A DNA stretch of 64,000 nucleotides from Ignelater luminosus (Eukaryota > Arthropoda > Insecta > Coleoptera > Elateridae). The position numbers and the translations under genes are program-made. Where the stretch lies: positions 25,273-89,272 of the forward strand of contig VTPC01001024.1 in NCBI GenBank assembly GCA_011009095.1, given 5' to 3'. This document shows, piece by piece, positions 1 to 11,195 of the stretch. The first letter of the stretch is position 1, and every line of letters starts with the position of its first letter. Under the pieces are notes generated by a model. The model saw only the letters and a program-made list of their open reading frames with translations, searched no databases and was not told the origin of the DNA.

Positions 1-2249
1 TCAGGATAGTGAAGTATATCATAAATTCATAAATCTCTTTAATAAGTATTTCCATTGTTATTAATTTTCATAAACGTGAATTTCTTTGCTGGTTTTTGTT
101 ATCTTGGGTAGTTTAAATTGTCTATTCTTCATCTAATTAAGACTTACCTTAATTGTTTTGGTTTTCTCTAAGGTGAAAATAAAATTGTTTTAGAATTAGT
201 TCCACTTACGTTTTGAATTTCCAAATGTGTAACTAGGTCGTTTAATTACATTTTATAAATATAAAATCTTTCTATTGTATGTTGTTTATTAAATTTCTTT
301 ATAAGGAGGAAGAGTGTGCATTTGGATATACAGACAAAAGTTCTTTTTTCTGCTCCTGTTAGAGTGTTTCTGGAGAAATTTTGAGATTCATCTCGGCATC
401 AGTAAACTCTGTTCTAATTTAGTTATTTTTCATCTTAATTATTGAACTCTTACTTCATCGTACCGGTCTTAACAGTTTTTTCTTTATGCACTTTTAGCAT
501 TCCCTCTTTGCTATAAAAACTTAGTTTTTCATTCTTGGTCTCGAGAGATAACCCTGATATCTTGGTCTTTCTTTTTTGCCTGAGATTGGTGTTTTTCAAA
601 ATCTTGGCTATTAGTAGATTCTTTAATAGTTTTATTCCGTTTTGGTTTTAAAATTCCAAAACCAATTCCGGATTGGTTAACCTTTCCGGTTTTCAAATCG
701 AACGGGTTTCGGTGAGGATCTGTAAAGGAATTCGTCTCAAGACTTTAATGCCAACGGACTCGTTGTGTCTAGCAAAGTGTCCTACAAAGTGCTTTTCTAT
801 CTGCGGAACGCTTCGTGGGTGGTTTTTCATGTGGATTAAATTTTAGGATCGGCACTGATTGCTAGAAGGTGAGTTTGAGCTCTTTTGCCCATTCCGACGG
901 TCAATTTCTGCTTTCTTCTTTCGGGGATTTAGCTTCTTTGCACCTCCCAGTTTTGGATATCCTTGTGCATACTGAGGTCATGTTTCCTTCCGCCGTCGGC
1001 AGGGACGTATTCCGTGCTCTTCCCCAATAAAGAGCCTTGTTGAGATTTCCAGACGTTTTCTTTAGCTCTAACAAGATGTTTTTCTACATCATAAATTGAT
1101 AAAACATTGTTAAAATGGTTTTTTCTCTAAATTTTGTTTAATCCCAGTTACAGAATCTTTTAGATCGTAACTAAAAGATAATGTTTATGTTGTATCTCAG
1201 CAACACATTTTCATTTAATTTAGAATATTTTTTGATACAGTAAACAAAATAAGAAAAACTTAGAGAAAAAAGGGATTTGAAAGATGTGGTTCCTGTGTTT
1301 TCTTTTGTTCTAGTGGTGGAACCAGTGAGACCAAATCTGTATCTCCAATCAATTTTTTTTTAAAATTGGCAATTTTTTAATTTATGTTAAAGCGTAATAA
1401 CCTTCTTAAAAAATATAATTTTCTCTTGTATTAAAATTTTTCATTGTTTATCTGTGTATATATATATAATCTATTTGCTATTCAAGTTTATTAACTTTTG
1501 AAATAACTTTTAGCTTGATTAAAATATTTTATTTATTAAACATTTCTACATTGTATTATTTTTCTAAATTACATTTTTCGAAATTACATTTTTTTAAGTT
1601 TTATACATGAGATAAAATAATCTTTTATATTTACGACTTAACTTTATAGTAACTGCGGTATTCGGTAAAAGGTTTTCTAATCAATTTCTGCAATATTTTG
1701 TTTTCTTCTTTTTTTATGTGTTTACATTTTGATTTATACCGGTGGTCCTATCAACCGCCTTAATTATTAACTTTTGGTATTATGATATATGAGTGTTATT
1801 ATTCAACTTTATTGCATTCCTAACTCTAAAATAAATTTGTTGTACCTACCAAAGTGCTGTAGTGGCAAGAATACAAAATTATACTGCGCGACAAAAATAT
1901 TTGCTGTTCTTGCAAAAATATTTGCTGTTCAGAATTCCACTAATTTTTTTGTAGCACCAAGAAAAGTGTTGATTTGATCTTTAGTTGAATATACATCTTA
2001 ACTATTTTTCTAGGTTTTGACTTATTGTTTTTACTTCTTATGCTCTGAGTTTAGCTTGGGCAGAGACAAATAGTGGATCATTAGGGTAAGTTTTATTGTA
2101 ACGCAAGGCAACGTTATAGCTAAAACACTTGCTTCTAAGTCAGTTGTTTTGAATAAATATTTTAGTGGACAGGCGTTGTCTCATTAATAACCCCCTAAAA
2201 ACTTACGCCTTCCAATAAGTCACCAACAACGGTACAAGGTCGAACTTCG
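1..2249. other. AT-rich noncoding stretch, no gene seen
   Basis: No coding frame or RNA gene is recognisable. Two local features stand out. About 640-1070 is clearly richer in G+C than its surroundings and ends in an AATAAA-containing segment near 1026, but it has no long open frame on either strand; it may be an old repeat. Around 1884-1932 a unit of about 20 bases (core AAATATTTGCTGTTC) occurs twice in tandem. Confidence 0.5.
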
Positions 2250-2737
2250 CCCTACATTAATACGGTTTTAAAGACCTTTTCTTGGATCGAGGAAACCAAA
2301 AGATGCTACGATATCATCCAGCAACTTAGCTCCATCTTGTCTGTTTTGCGCCCCGTCCTGGACTATCGTTTCATATGCTTCGGAACCGCCGCGCCCAGAT
2401 TGGTAGAATCTTTTCGTAGGAAGGAGAGGGTCGTGTGTCGGAGGTTGCTTCGAGTGGATCGCTTCCACCTCTCCGGGGAAGTTTGCGATCTAGGCGGAAT
2501 GCCTGCGATAGACGCGAGGCTCTACTTTCTGCGGGGCGGCTTCGTGAAGAGAGCCGTCGAGCAGAACCGAACCGCCGCTTTCCACATCATGAACTCCACC
2601 CGGTCCTATTCCCAGGAAACCTAAGAGGAAGCTCAAACACCCTTCAGCCTTTCACTTAGCCCAAGCCTCGGAGCTCCTCAATGATTTTCAAAACATTCCG
2701 GAGAGCACTCCTTTGGCCATCAGGTAAACCACTTCCT
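2250..2737 (+). pseudogene. 3' end of a non-LTR retrotransposon reverse transcriptase (decayed)
   Basis: The plus strand reads in one frame from about 2256 to 2624 and resembles the region behind the RT catalytic core in Jockey/I/CR1-like LINEs: an LRPVLDY block at 2340-2366, then an ERVVCRRLL block, an LGG..AIDARLYFL block and a final V.RAVEQN block, the usual spacing of the thumb and connection segment. Protein-like sequence goes on in another frame to the TAA at 2735-2737 (…FHLAQASELLNDF…), so there is at least one frameshift. The palm motifs (A, B, YADD) are not present upstream, which suggests 5' truncation, the usual fate of LINE copies. G+C is well above the flanks. The assignment rests on motif resemblance only and the clade is not decided. 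Confidence 0.5.
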
Positions 2738-3560
2738 CACCCGATGCTCGGGATATGCAACCACAAGACCTCCAAAAATCCGTAACTCTCCACAGTTCCT
2801 CTTTTCCGCCATAACCCTGTTTTCTGTTTCAGGTATCAACAAGACTCCGAAGGCCAACTACATGCCGGAGGCCAAGTAGACCCAGGTGCTTGCACTTTGC
2901 TGGGTTGCGGTGAATTTGTAGTATGAATTCTGCGCTCCCTGTGGTTGTTCTTACGCGTTGGTTAAGCCAACGGAGAGCTGCAGATAGGACCTCCGCACTT
3001 CCTTCCCTGGCCGACCGGGTCGGACTTGTTGCGGGGGATTTTAAGCTGAAGTTTGCAGTTTACCATCCTATTCCATCCTTGACTGCGTGCAGCAGCGTTC
3101 ATCTACCAAACAACCAAATTACACATTGGCCAAAAAGCGTCATGCCTACAGTGGCTTCTGCTGCTTCGCAGTAGCAGGAACGTTTGTGATTTGACTTTGA
3201 CATTGACCTACATTAATCTTTTCAGAGAGCATCGGGTTACGTCTTTCAAAACGGGTTACCTCAAATAACGCATGATCGGGTGTTGCTTTCCATTTACCTT
3301 CTTAAAAAGATACAAACACTGGTCAGATTGCGTCTTTCAAAGGGCCACTTGCGATGGCACAAGGTCAGTCTGTGTCTTATATTATACTTCTTGGGAGATC
3401 GTGGGCCTCCGCCATTTAACAAGCCAACTCCGGTAACCAAAGATCAAGGTTTTCCCTTTATCGTTTTGAAAACGGTACAAACAATGTTTCGACTGAACCC
3501 TTCATTAAATTTTAATAGAAAAGTCGAAATGAATACGATTGGACTGTAGCCTCTCGCACT
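2738..3560 (+). other. Probable LINE 3' untranslated tail and flank
   Basis: This G+C-richer stretch continues the LINE remnant without an interpretable frame. Short related segments recur, such as CAAACACTGGTCAGATTGCG near 3314 and GTCTTTCAAA at 3241 and 3331. I infer that it is the 3' UTR of the same element; the 3' end and any target duplication could not be placed. Confidence 0.3.
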
Positions 3561-6500
3561 TGTCTTGTATAGGACGAGAAGGTAAATTCTGAAGCTGGTC
3601 CTGCATTGCCATAACGTAATTCGTAATTTAGAATCAATAATCTGTTAATTATTTAGTGTCGTCGACTGTCTAGACTAATTTCTCAGTATTTTTCCCTAAA
3701 TCTCCGGCATCTTTACCATACTTTTCAAGCATTTAACAACATTGTAAAAATCCACATCTGTAAATCCTTAAATACGATTAGCAACTGTACAAGTTTGTAA
3801 GTTCTGGACGTGCTTTTTATACGCTGAGCGTAGTGCAATGGATTATCTAAACTAGAGCCGACAGAAGAAGTGCAAATAGAACTGACATTGGTTTATCACA
3901 CAAAGATGCCTTCAGAGATTCTGACATAGGCGTCAAATATCCTAGTGCCGATTCCAACTTTGTTGTTGCAACAATCTTATTTATGAATTTAAACTCATTT
4001 CAAAGAAGAAGTTTAAAAGAAAAGAAAATTTAAACAACCAAATGAGAAAAAAACTTCTATGACTGTGGGCAATAATACTATCTACAAATTTTATTGATGA
4101 AAAAAGAAATATCTCGCTAACAGTATAAACTCTGCTGCTGATGGTTTTTTTTGTAAAAATAAAATGGCTAATGAAAACCAAAAGCAAACAGGTAAACAAC
4201 TAAAACAGCAACCATCGTTAAATATGTATACACAATCTGCGTACTACACTTGACAACAAAAGCCCGCGAAGAACGTACACTCATTTCACCGCCCATTAAG
4301 TTTTCTGTAGATTAACTTTTATATGTGTTTGTAATAATCAATGCCTTTTAACTTTTATATTACTGTAAATTTATTAAACATAGATAATTATTAAATTGTA
4401 AAACATATCTACACCGCTTTCGAATTAGTATGGAAGCTATGTAGTTGTAGGTGATAAGAAGTATGAAGAAGACCTATAAATTACAGTGTCCTGATATTAC
4501 ACGCTTTTGAATATCTCTTATTTAGAAACATTATAGTGACTTAACAGAGTTTTGGTTATAAAATCAACCGTATAAAAGTAAAAACAGTTTAAGATCTACT
4601 ACTATAAACTTTATCAAAAGATTTTGTGATATAAAAGCAATAAAACAGTGGATGAAGGTAGAAAGAATAAAATAGGAGGAAAGAAAAACCATTTTGTGAT
4701 CTGCACAGAAAATCGTCAATGACCGACATTCGGTTACAAGCACCTAAGCGTCTTGCAAATAAGCACTGTGTTATTTTTATGCTGAGTGTTTTTAAAATAC
4801 TTTTGAATTAAGCTAAAGTTGCATATGACCTTCTGATTCAAGTGGTAGATTCTAGTCCCTAACTGCAGAATACTAAAAGTTTTCTGATTGTATCTAATTT
4901 CTGATTTGCTTGTGCATAACGTAACTTTACATTTTTGTATTTTCTTTAGTTTAATTTTTATTAACCTTTACAAAACGTTTTTAAATACTGCAGGGAATCT
5001 GTCTTCTATTGAAGTATGTACCTTCTTACACAAGAAGAAAGACTCATATTTGATAGGATTGTCTCCTTTCAAATTATACATTCACTGTGTCATAATCAAA
5101 TGCAAATAAAATGCTTATAGAATTACTCTTATGCTGCACAATTTACTTATCACGCCTATAAAATGCATTAAAGGATAAGATCAGTCCTCTCTAAGTATTT
5201 TCCTATAACGGGTTTACGACAGAATGAAATCTATTTCATTCTAACTCATTAACTTTAACAGCGTGTATAAAAAAGGAAAGATATGAAGCGGCATGGGCTG
5301 TATATTACTCCGCTTGATTAAAGCAGAACCTTCGAATAGAGATTAAGAGTCCCGAGTTTAGACTGTAGTGTATTACTTCATTACGGAAGCAGCCCCAGTT
5401 TCGTATTACCGTTTTCCATATCCTGTCGAACAGTTAACTTGTACATCCTTCTCTTTCGCCGTAGCACTTTCAGTAAAGGTATTTTTAAAAATGCGCAACA
5501 CGTTTTCAAATGATTCAATCCGGTTACTTTCTGTAAGGTCTAATATATTATTTTTAATTAATTAATGAAGCTGACAGAATTAATGAAAAAAATCGTTATA
5601 ACAAAAGTTTTCAGTATGCCTCAATCAACGCTTACAAAAACTTCAAAGAATGTTATAATGTTAATATAAACTTTGAACTTAGTTTTAAGACCGGAAAGCG
5701 TCAGTAAACTTACGACATGTCCATCGATCCCGTTAGACTTAATTTTGCCAGAGGGTAGATTTCCTTTAAAAGTTATTTTGCACAACTTTCGAGGATTTAC
5801 AAGTTACAAAACTAAAGATGCTGAAAGCATGTTAATTATTTTATCATACATGTTGAGTAAAAGAAAACCCTTGTTAAATCTAGCAAGACAATATTAAATA
5901 TTGGAGGAAGATTCAAATTAACTATTCATTTCGCCAACTGGGAAATCAGACGGAAAGGAAAACTGGAATTAGTTTACTTATCTTACTAATCAACTCCTGG
6001 AGATTTTTACGTGTTGAATCTTTAAATATTTAAATATTGACAACAGCTTAAGATATTATTTAGGTACACCTTTCCTTATTCGTAATGAGGTTTTTAATAT
6101 TTATGTTAAAAGGATATTGGGTAGTAAGGAAAAACAAAATGCAGTCAAAAAAGGGAAACGAGAATGTTAACTGGCGTAGAAGAGGGAAAGCATCGACGCA
6201 GATGGAAACAACATTTTACAACAGATTATTTTCTCGTTAGAAGGGACAAAAGTAAAAATAACGTAGATGGAAAGATAATACTTAAAAATATCCCTGATCC
6301 GGGATTTGCCTCCGTTGGAAGTTAAGCTCAGCAAGCGCCATTAATCACATCAGCGTAGGCCAAGCGGAATGCTGCGGGATTAGAGGGACACAATCGAGGA
6401 TTTTATTACATCCCTTTACTAGACAAATTATTTTATGATAACATTCAAAAATTCGGTACAACTTTTGACAGCTTTTGTTATATTGTGTAACTTATGTTTT

Positions 6501-7080
6501 CTACAATGTTCAACATGTAGATACTAATACACAAATGCTACACAGAAACAAAAGAGATTATAGTGTTTTAGCAGAACAGGAAGTATTAATTCGGTTTTGA
6601 AAAAATGAAGTAATTTTATTAACAGGGAGTTTCACCACAGTGTAAACGAGATTTGTATTGTTTTATTATTCCCTATGTAGCATATGTTGTTATTGCTTTT
6701 CAAGGAATATTGTTTTAGACAGGCAGATTATTATTACGTAATAAGTGTTACTGTACTTCGATGTAAAATGCATAACTTCTCGTGCTATTTCAATGAAATC
6801 AAATAATTCGGTATGGGTTTTTAGCAGATGCCGAGATTTAGAATGGAAGTGCTTATGCAAGTGAAGTTCGAATGCTAATAATGTAATAATTATTCGAATT
6901 TACTACTTAGTAAAGTAGTCTCCGCCCTGTCCCTATTTCTTTCTTTCTTCAACTATATTTACGCACTGCCCAGGCGGTCCCACCTGAGAGGCGTTCTTTC
7001 ATAACTCCGTTATTTATCAAGTTAGAACAAAGATTCAAACGCATTGTGTTCGGTACTTGATTTTCTATTAACCAATAATA
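3561..7080. other. Noncoding AT-rich DNA, no gene seen
   Basis: Only short chance open frames occur. A more G+C-rich patch at about 6295-6400 was considered as a 5S-rRNA-like or SINE-like remnant and not accepted. No promoter or terminator can be supported. Confidence 0.5.
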
Positions 7081-7090
7081 TTGTTTCATA

Positions 7091-7100
7091 TACAGGGTGT
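7091..7100 (+). repeat. TACAGGGTGT motif, possible transposon end
   Basis: The decamer TACAGGGTGT recurs at 22183-22192, 37216-37225 and, inverted, at 53338-53347. Such AGGGTGT termini are common at ends of insect DNA transposons and MITEs. No partner end in inverted orientation was found nearby, so this is only a candidate edge, possibly of the Mutator-like element that begins downstream. Confidence 0.25.
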
Positions 7101-7748
7101 TACATGTACGCGTGATACAATGTCACTTTCTTATCTTAAATACGAAGCTATGAATATCTTGACATATTTTGATTTCCTCCGGGACCTGGTTTTCATCGAT
7201 ATACAATTTGGCATATCTACGATATATCGCTTAGCAATTAGTTTTAAAAAACCAAATATTTTTCTTTTTGTGGGTTTTGCATTATTGGGCTATGGTTGAC
7301 AGACTGTTTAAATTACAGAACTTTTTTTACACATATGCAATAATGATAACTGACTGTCAAGAGTGTAACAAGGAAATGTCAACGAACCAAGATACTGGCT
7401 GAAATTGTTTTGGTACACTCGAACAGCCAAGCATATGCAAGGACGACAAAAAAGATTAAATTCCAACTTCTTCAAAACCTGCACAAAAAATCATTGTGTC
7501 CACGTTTGCTGTTCAAGTAATAATTGATAGGATGATGAAACACAAGGAGTATTGCCAAAGAGCGGATGTTGAAGGTATCGCCATTGGGACTAAAAACGTA
7601 AACTGCTCATCATGTCAAAGAAAGTTCAAGTTGCAAAAGGATCATGAAGAGTTTCATCAACTATCTATCTCTGGTTGAATGGCTGCAATTGCGATGTGCA
7701 GAAAGAGGATTCCTAGCTCTAAAGACAATCATGAATGCTCTGAAGATA

Positions 7749-9040
7749 CGAGGGCGGTTCAATAAGTACCCGTGTTAGAAATGAAGACACAATTTTTTTC
7801 AAAATTTTTTTTTTATTTTTCAACATAGTCTCCTTTTAGAAATATACACTTCTCCCAACGTTCCTGCCATTTTTTAACCCCTCCAAAAAATAGGATTTGT
7901 CGAACTCTCCAAAATACACCTCTATCTCGGCGATGACTTTCTCGTTTAAGCTAAATTTTTTTCCCGCGAGCCATTTCTTCATGTTAGGAAACAAGAAAAA
8001 GTTGGAGGGAGCCAGATCAGGTGAATACGGGGGGTGCGGCAGCAATTCATAACGCAATTCATGCAGTTTGGCGGCGACAACTCCGGATGAATGTGCTGGT
8101 GCGTTATCGTGGTGAAACAGCACCTTCTTTTTCGCCAAATGCGGCCGTGTCTCCTTTAATTTTTTGTCGTAGCTGTCTAATAACTCACTGTAGTATTGTC
8201 CAGTGATCGTTCTTCCTTTTTCTAAAAAATCCATGAGGATGACGCCGTTCGCATCCCAAAAAATCGTCGCCATGACCTTTCCGGCCGATGGAACCATGTT
8301 CGCCTTCTTTGGAGCAGATTCACCGGGAGAAATCCATTGTTTTGATTGTTGCTTAGTTTCTGGTGTGTAATGATGAATCCAGGTTTCATCAACGGTAACA
8401 ACTCGACGCAAAAACTCCTTCGGATTTCGCTTAAATTGCTCCAAACACTGCTTCGAAGTTAACAACCGCATCCGCTTGTTGTCCATCGTTAGCAATCGCG
8501 GCACCCATCGCGCCGACAATTTTTTCATCGCCAACTTATCATGTAAAATATTAATTGCCGTTCCGGTCGACACACCTACGGCCTCTGCTACTTCATGCAC
8601 TTTCGTTCGTCGATCAGCGAGAATCATGTCGTGGACTTTTTGAATGATTTCCTCGGTAAGCAGGTCTGCCGGGCGTCCTGGTCGCTCCTCATCAAAAACG
8701 GATATTCGCCCACGTTTAAATTCGTTGAACCAATATCTAACTGTGGTCATAGATGGCGAAGTGTCCCCATAAACAGCATCCAACTTTGCTTTTATCTCCT
8801 CGCATTTTTTCCCATCCAAAAACAGAAAGCGAATTACCGAACGATACTGCTCTTTTTCCATCTTAGCTAAAATCACGAAACACGTCTTACTCAAATGGCT
8901 GTCAAATCCAAACTAACCTATCAATCAGTCTGCAATTTGTTATACCGTCGTTTGATAGATGGCAGCACACGATGATAACACCAACTTCCCTCAGAAACGT
9001 CTTCTGTCGTCAAACACGGGTACTTACTAAACCGCCCTCG
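7749..9040 (-). mobile_element. Mariner (Tc1/mariner superfamily) copy A, complete ends
   Basis: A 1,292-base element bounded by TA dinucleotides (7747-7748 and 9041-9042) with 28-base terminal inverted repeats starting CGAGGGCGGTT. The two repeats differ at two positions. It holds one transposase on the minus strand and is inserted in the Mutator-like pseudogene: leaving out the element and one TA gives an uninterrupted frame across the site (…MNALK-I-LMISNH…). It is about 3 percent different, counted by eye, from copy B at 16788-18081. Confidence 0.95.
7836..8861 (-). CDS. Mariner transposase, copy A (uninterrupted but probably inactive)
   Basis: A 341-residue frame starting at the ATG of MEKEQYRSV; an upstream TTG extension exists but mariner proteins normally start here. 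N-terminal paired-type helix-turn-helix DNA-binding region (about residues 1-110) is followed by the WVPRLL linker, the TVDETWIHH block (first catalytic Asp), HHDNAPAH (second) and YSPDLAPSN. Counting from the second Asp, the residue 35 downstream is the third catalytic Asp of the D,D34D triad; here it is Asn, so strand transfer should be abolished although the frame is open. The last about 20 residues also differ from copy B because a T-run at about 7870 is one base shorter, which replaces the KKWQERWEK tail. The product would cut and paste the element via its inverted repeats; this copy is likely dead. Confidence 0.93.
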   Translation of the reverse strand: MEKEQYRSVIRFLFLDGKKCEEIKAKLDAVYGDTSPSMTTVRYWFNEFKRGRISVFDEERPGRPADLLTEEIIQKVHDMILADRRTKVHEVAEAVGVSTGTAINILHDKLAMKKLSARWVPRLLTMDNKRMRLLTSKQCLEQFKRNPKEFLRRVVTVDETWIHHYTPETKQQSKQWISPGESAPKKANMVPSAGKVMATIFWDANGVILMDFLEKGRTITGQYYSELLDSYDKKLKETRPHLAKKKVLFHHDNAPAHSSGVVAAKLHELRYELLPHPPYSPDLAPSNFFLFPNMKKWLAGKKFSLNEKVIAEIEVYFGEFDKSYFLEGLKNGRNVGRSVYF

Positions 9041-11195
9041 TACTTATGATTTCTAACCACACCTATGAAAAGTCAGAAGAAGTAGTTGGCAAAAAACTTA
9101 GAAGGGTAAGTAAAGATGAGATTAAACGAAATGGTGAGGAAGAAAAAGAACTGGAGATTCAAGCAGGTAAAGTGATCAGGGTGGGGGATAAAGAATATTC
9201 GTTTATCAGTGTTATAGTAGATGCTAATTCCGTCACTGCAGTAATAATAGGGACAAGGACAACGAATATTCTTTATGTAGACCACAGAACGAGAACTTGT
9301 TCAATTTGTGAGAAACACGAATCCCAAACTGCAGATCCCAAATTAGACGAAGACGCCCCTGTCATTTCTGCACAAGAGCCATCTAAACCTTGGGAAGCGT
9401 CACCTCAAGCAATGGAATCGGACATTCTACTTGCAGGATTCAAACAAAGTTTGGAGGATTCTGGCTTGATTTATAGATATTTGGTAGGGGACGCAGATAC
9501 CTCTCTTTTTGCGCAAATCCAAGAGCAAGTGGTATATCCTGGAAGAACTCCAGTTGAGGAAGCCGACTGTGTAAACCATTGTGTAGGGGGACTCAACTCA
9601 ATTTAAAAAAAAACTGAAACAAACACACCGGTGAAGTCTGCGCTTCTATAATTTTATATTTTTATATTTGTGTTTTCATATTCACAATATATTATAGCAG
9701 TATGCTAGCATTAGATTAGGTTATACATTTTACATTTATTTTTGTTGGTATTTCGTATTAAAAACAGTTATTCCCTTACGTTATTTATATTTTGTTTGCA
9801 TATTTATTGTTCTTATTTTCTAATTACATTTTTAAATTATAATCAATGTAAAAACATGCATGCTCTCTTCAAGTTTCGTTATGTCAGAATAAGTGTATTA
9901 AGATTATAAGCTAAGGGGATGTTTTTTCTGGGTTTCCTGTTAATACGCGTTAAAAGTAAATTAAAACAAAATACTGCATTTGACAAGAAGGACAGAGATA
10001 TTATTTCTTTCAACATTTCAAGGTACAATTGTAAATTTCAATTATTCGTGATTTCATATCATCTTGCGTCACAGGTTTGGAAAAAACGTCGTATCAGCCA
10101 TTGTATACAATAATAACTACATCCATGACGAAAAAAGTCCCATTTCTGTTGTCAGTTTGTTTGAAGACCTCATCAATATTCTAGCTCATATACTTGGTGA
10201 TCATGTACATAGAATGCAAAACTTATTTTTGTCGGTACATAGGTTTAACCAAGGTAACATATGACACATTTCAAAAAACAACTATAGGACGTGAGATTTC
10301 TTGAGAGCTCAGAGACTTCTTCCAAATATAACGTCGAACTTGGCTGAAACTTTTATGTGTATTATGTGCATAATGATTGGCGGGAAAGCGTGTGAACTAT
10401 TCCAGACTAGGAAGCTACGAGCATCGAATGCTCTCTGCGGCAGTGGTGTACAATTCTGGTTATTTCTGGTCGCTTTCACTATGTCCTCCCAGTCTAGGAT
10501 CTGAACATACTACCATTTGGAAATTGGCACAGACATGTATGACAATGGACTATGCTGGCAGATCAAAACTGAAAAGAGACACGGTTCATCAATACAGATG
10601 TAGCTTATGAAAAGCCGAACGTCGCAATCGATTGACCGTTGGCGTCGCTGGTCAGGTGTGGACATTCGCTGACTAAAGGCCGAATACGTTCATCTTGAAG
10701 ACAATTTTGCATCCCTGTGACATATTGAAGAATGAATACATAAAACAAGGAATCGACCTTGAGCCTTCTGCTAAAAGATTGTATCAACGAATCACAGCTT
10801 CCTGCTGGGCTATTCATCTACAAAAATCATGGTGAATTAGAAGCATCTCCAGTTGGATTGATTGGAGCTGAAAAAATCTATGAAGCTAAACGCACGACAT
10901 TCCAGGTAGAAAAGACAACTTTCTTACTTATAAGTAGAAGAACGTTGTAGACTTGGACATTGTTCTAAAAAGAACCCATAAATACTACTATCAAGTAATA
11001 ACGCAGTTTTACGTTTCTGATTGCCAGTTTTGCGACTGTTTTGTATTCTACGAGTCACCTGAAAATCCTGACGATTCTTCTTGGTTTGTGGAACGAATTG
11101 AAAGGACAATACTGAAACCGACATCTTTTGATCCAGAAGTAATTGATACAATCTATGCAAGTAGAAAATACTTCAGAACACCTCAATATTGACAA

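Larger units (their letters stand above)
7496..11195 (+). pseudogene. Decayed Mutator-like transposase with YqaJ-type nuclease tail, split by a mariner
   Basis: Pieces follow in the order of one protein. A zinc-binding N-terminal piece (CSSCQRKF) lies at 7496-7740. After the mariner, 9046-9606 has the core of insect Mutator-like transposases: MISNHTYEK, a long stretch with ITV/VIIGTRT, CSICEKH, PQAMESDILLAGFKQS and LVGDADTSLF, ending near an NHC motif. The transposase C-terminus (SNLAETFMC…IGGKRVNYSRLGSY) is at about 10325-10470. From about 10600 the frame fragments match YqaJ/lambda-exonuclease-like nucleases: ERRNRLTVG, CGLFI-like GLFIYKNH, ASPVGLIGAEKIYEAK at 10840-10890, and HKYYYQVITQFYVSDCQFCDCFVF at 10979-11050. 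The usual ASPDG aspartate is V here, while E and K of the following E-x-K remain. Several frameshifts and stops are present. I recall the same two domains together in predicted insect proteins; that recollection needs a database check. Confidence 0.7.

Noticed and set aside
2435-2659. Second plus-strand frame over the LINE remnant
   Set aside because: Arg/Ser-rich alternative frame of the RT-like reading; the other frame has the RT motifs.
6295-6400. Possible 5S-rRNA-like or SINE remnant (GGAAGTTAAGCTCAGCAAGCGC)
   Set aside because: A short resemblance to the 5S internal region (GAAGTTAAGC) is present, but the rest cannot be aligned by eye and no stem pairs well. A covariance-model scan for 5S rRNA would decide.
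8021-8870. Plus-strand open frames within mariner A (and the same at 17062-17957 in B)
   Set aside because: They are antisense to the transposase and recur in both copies only because the copies are alike.
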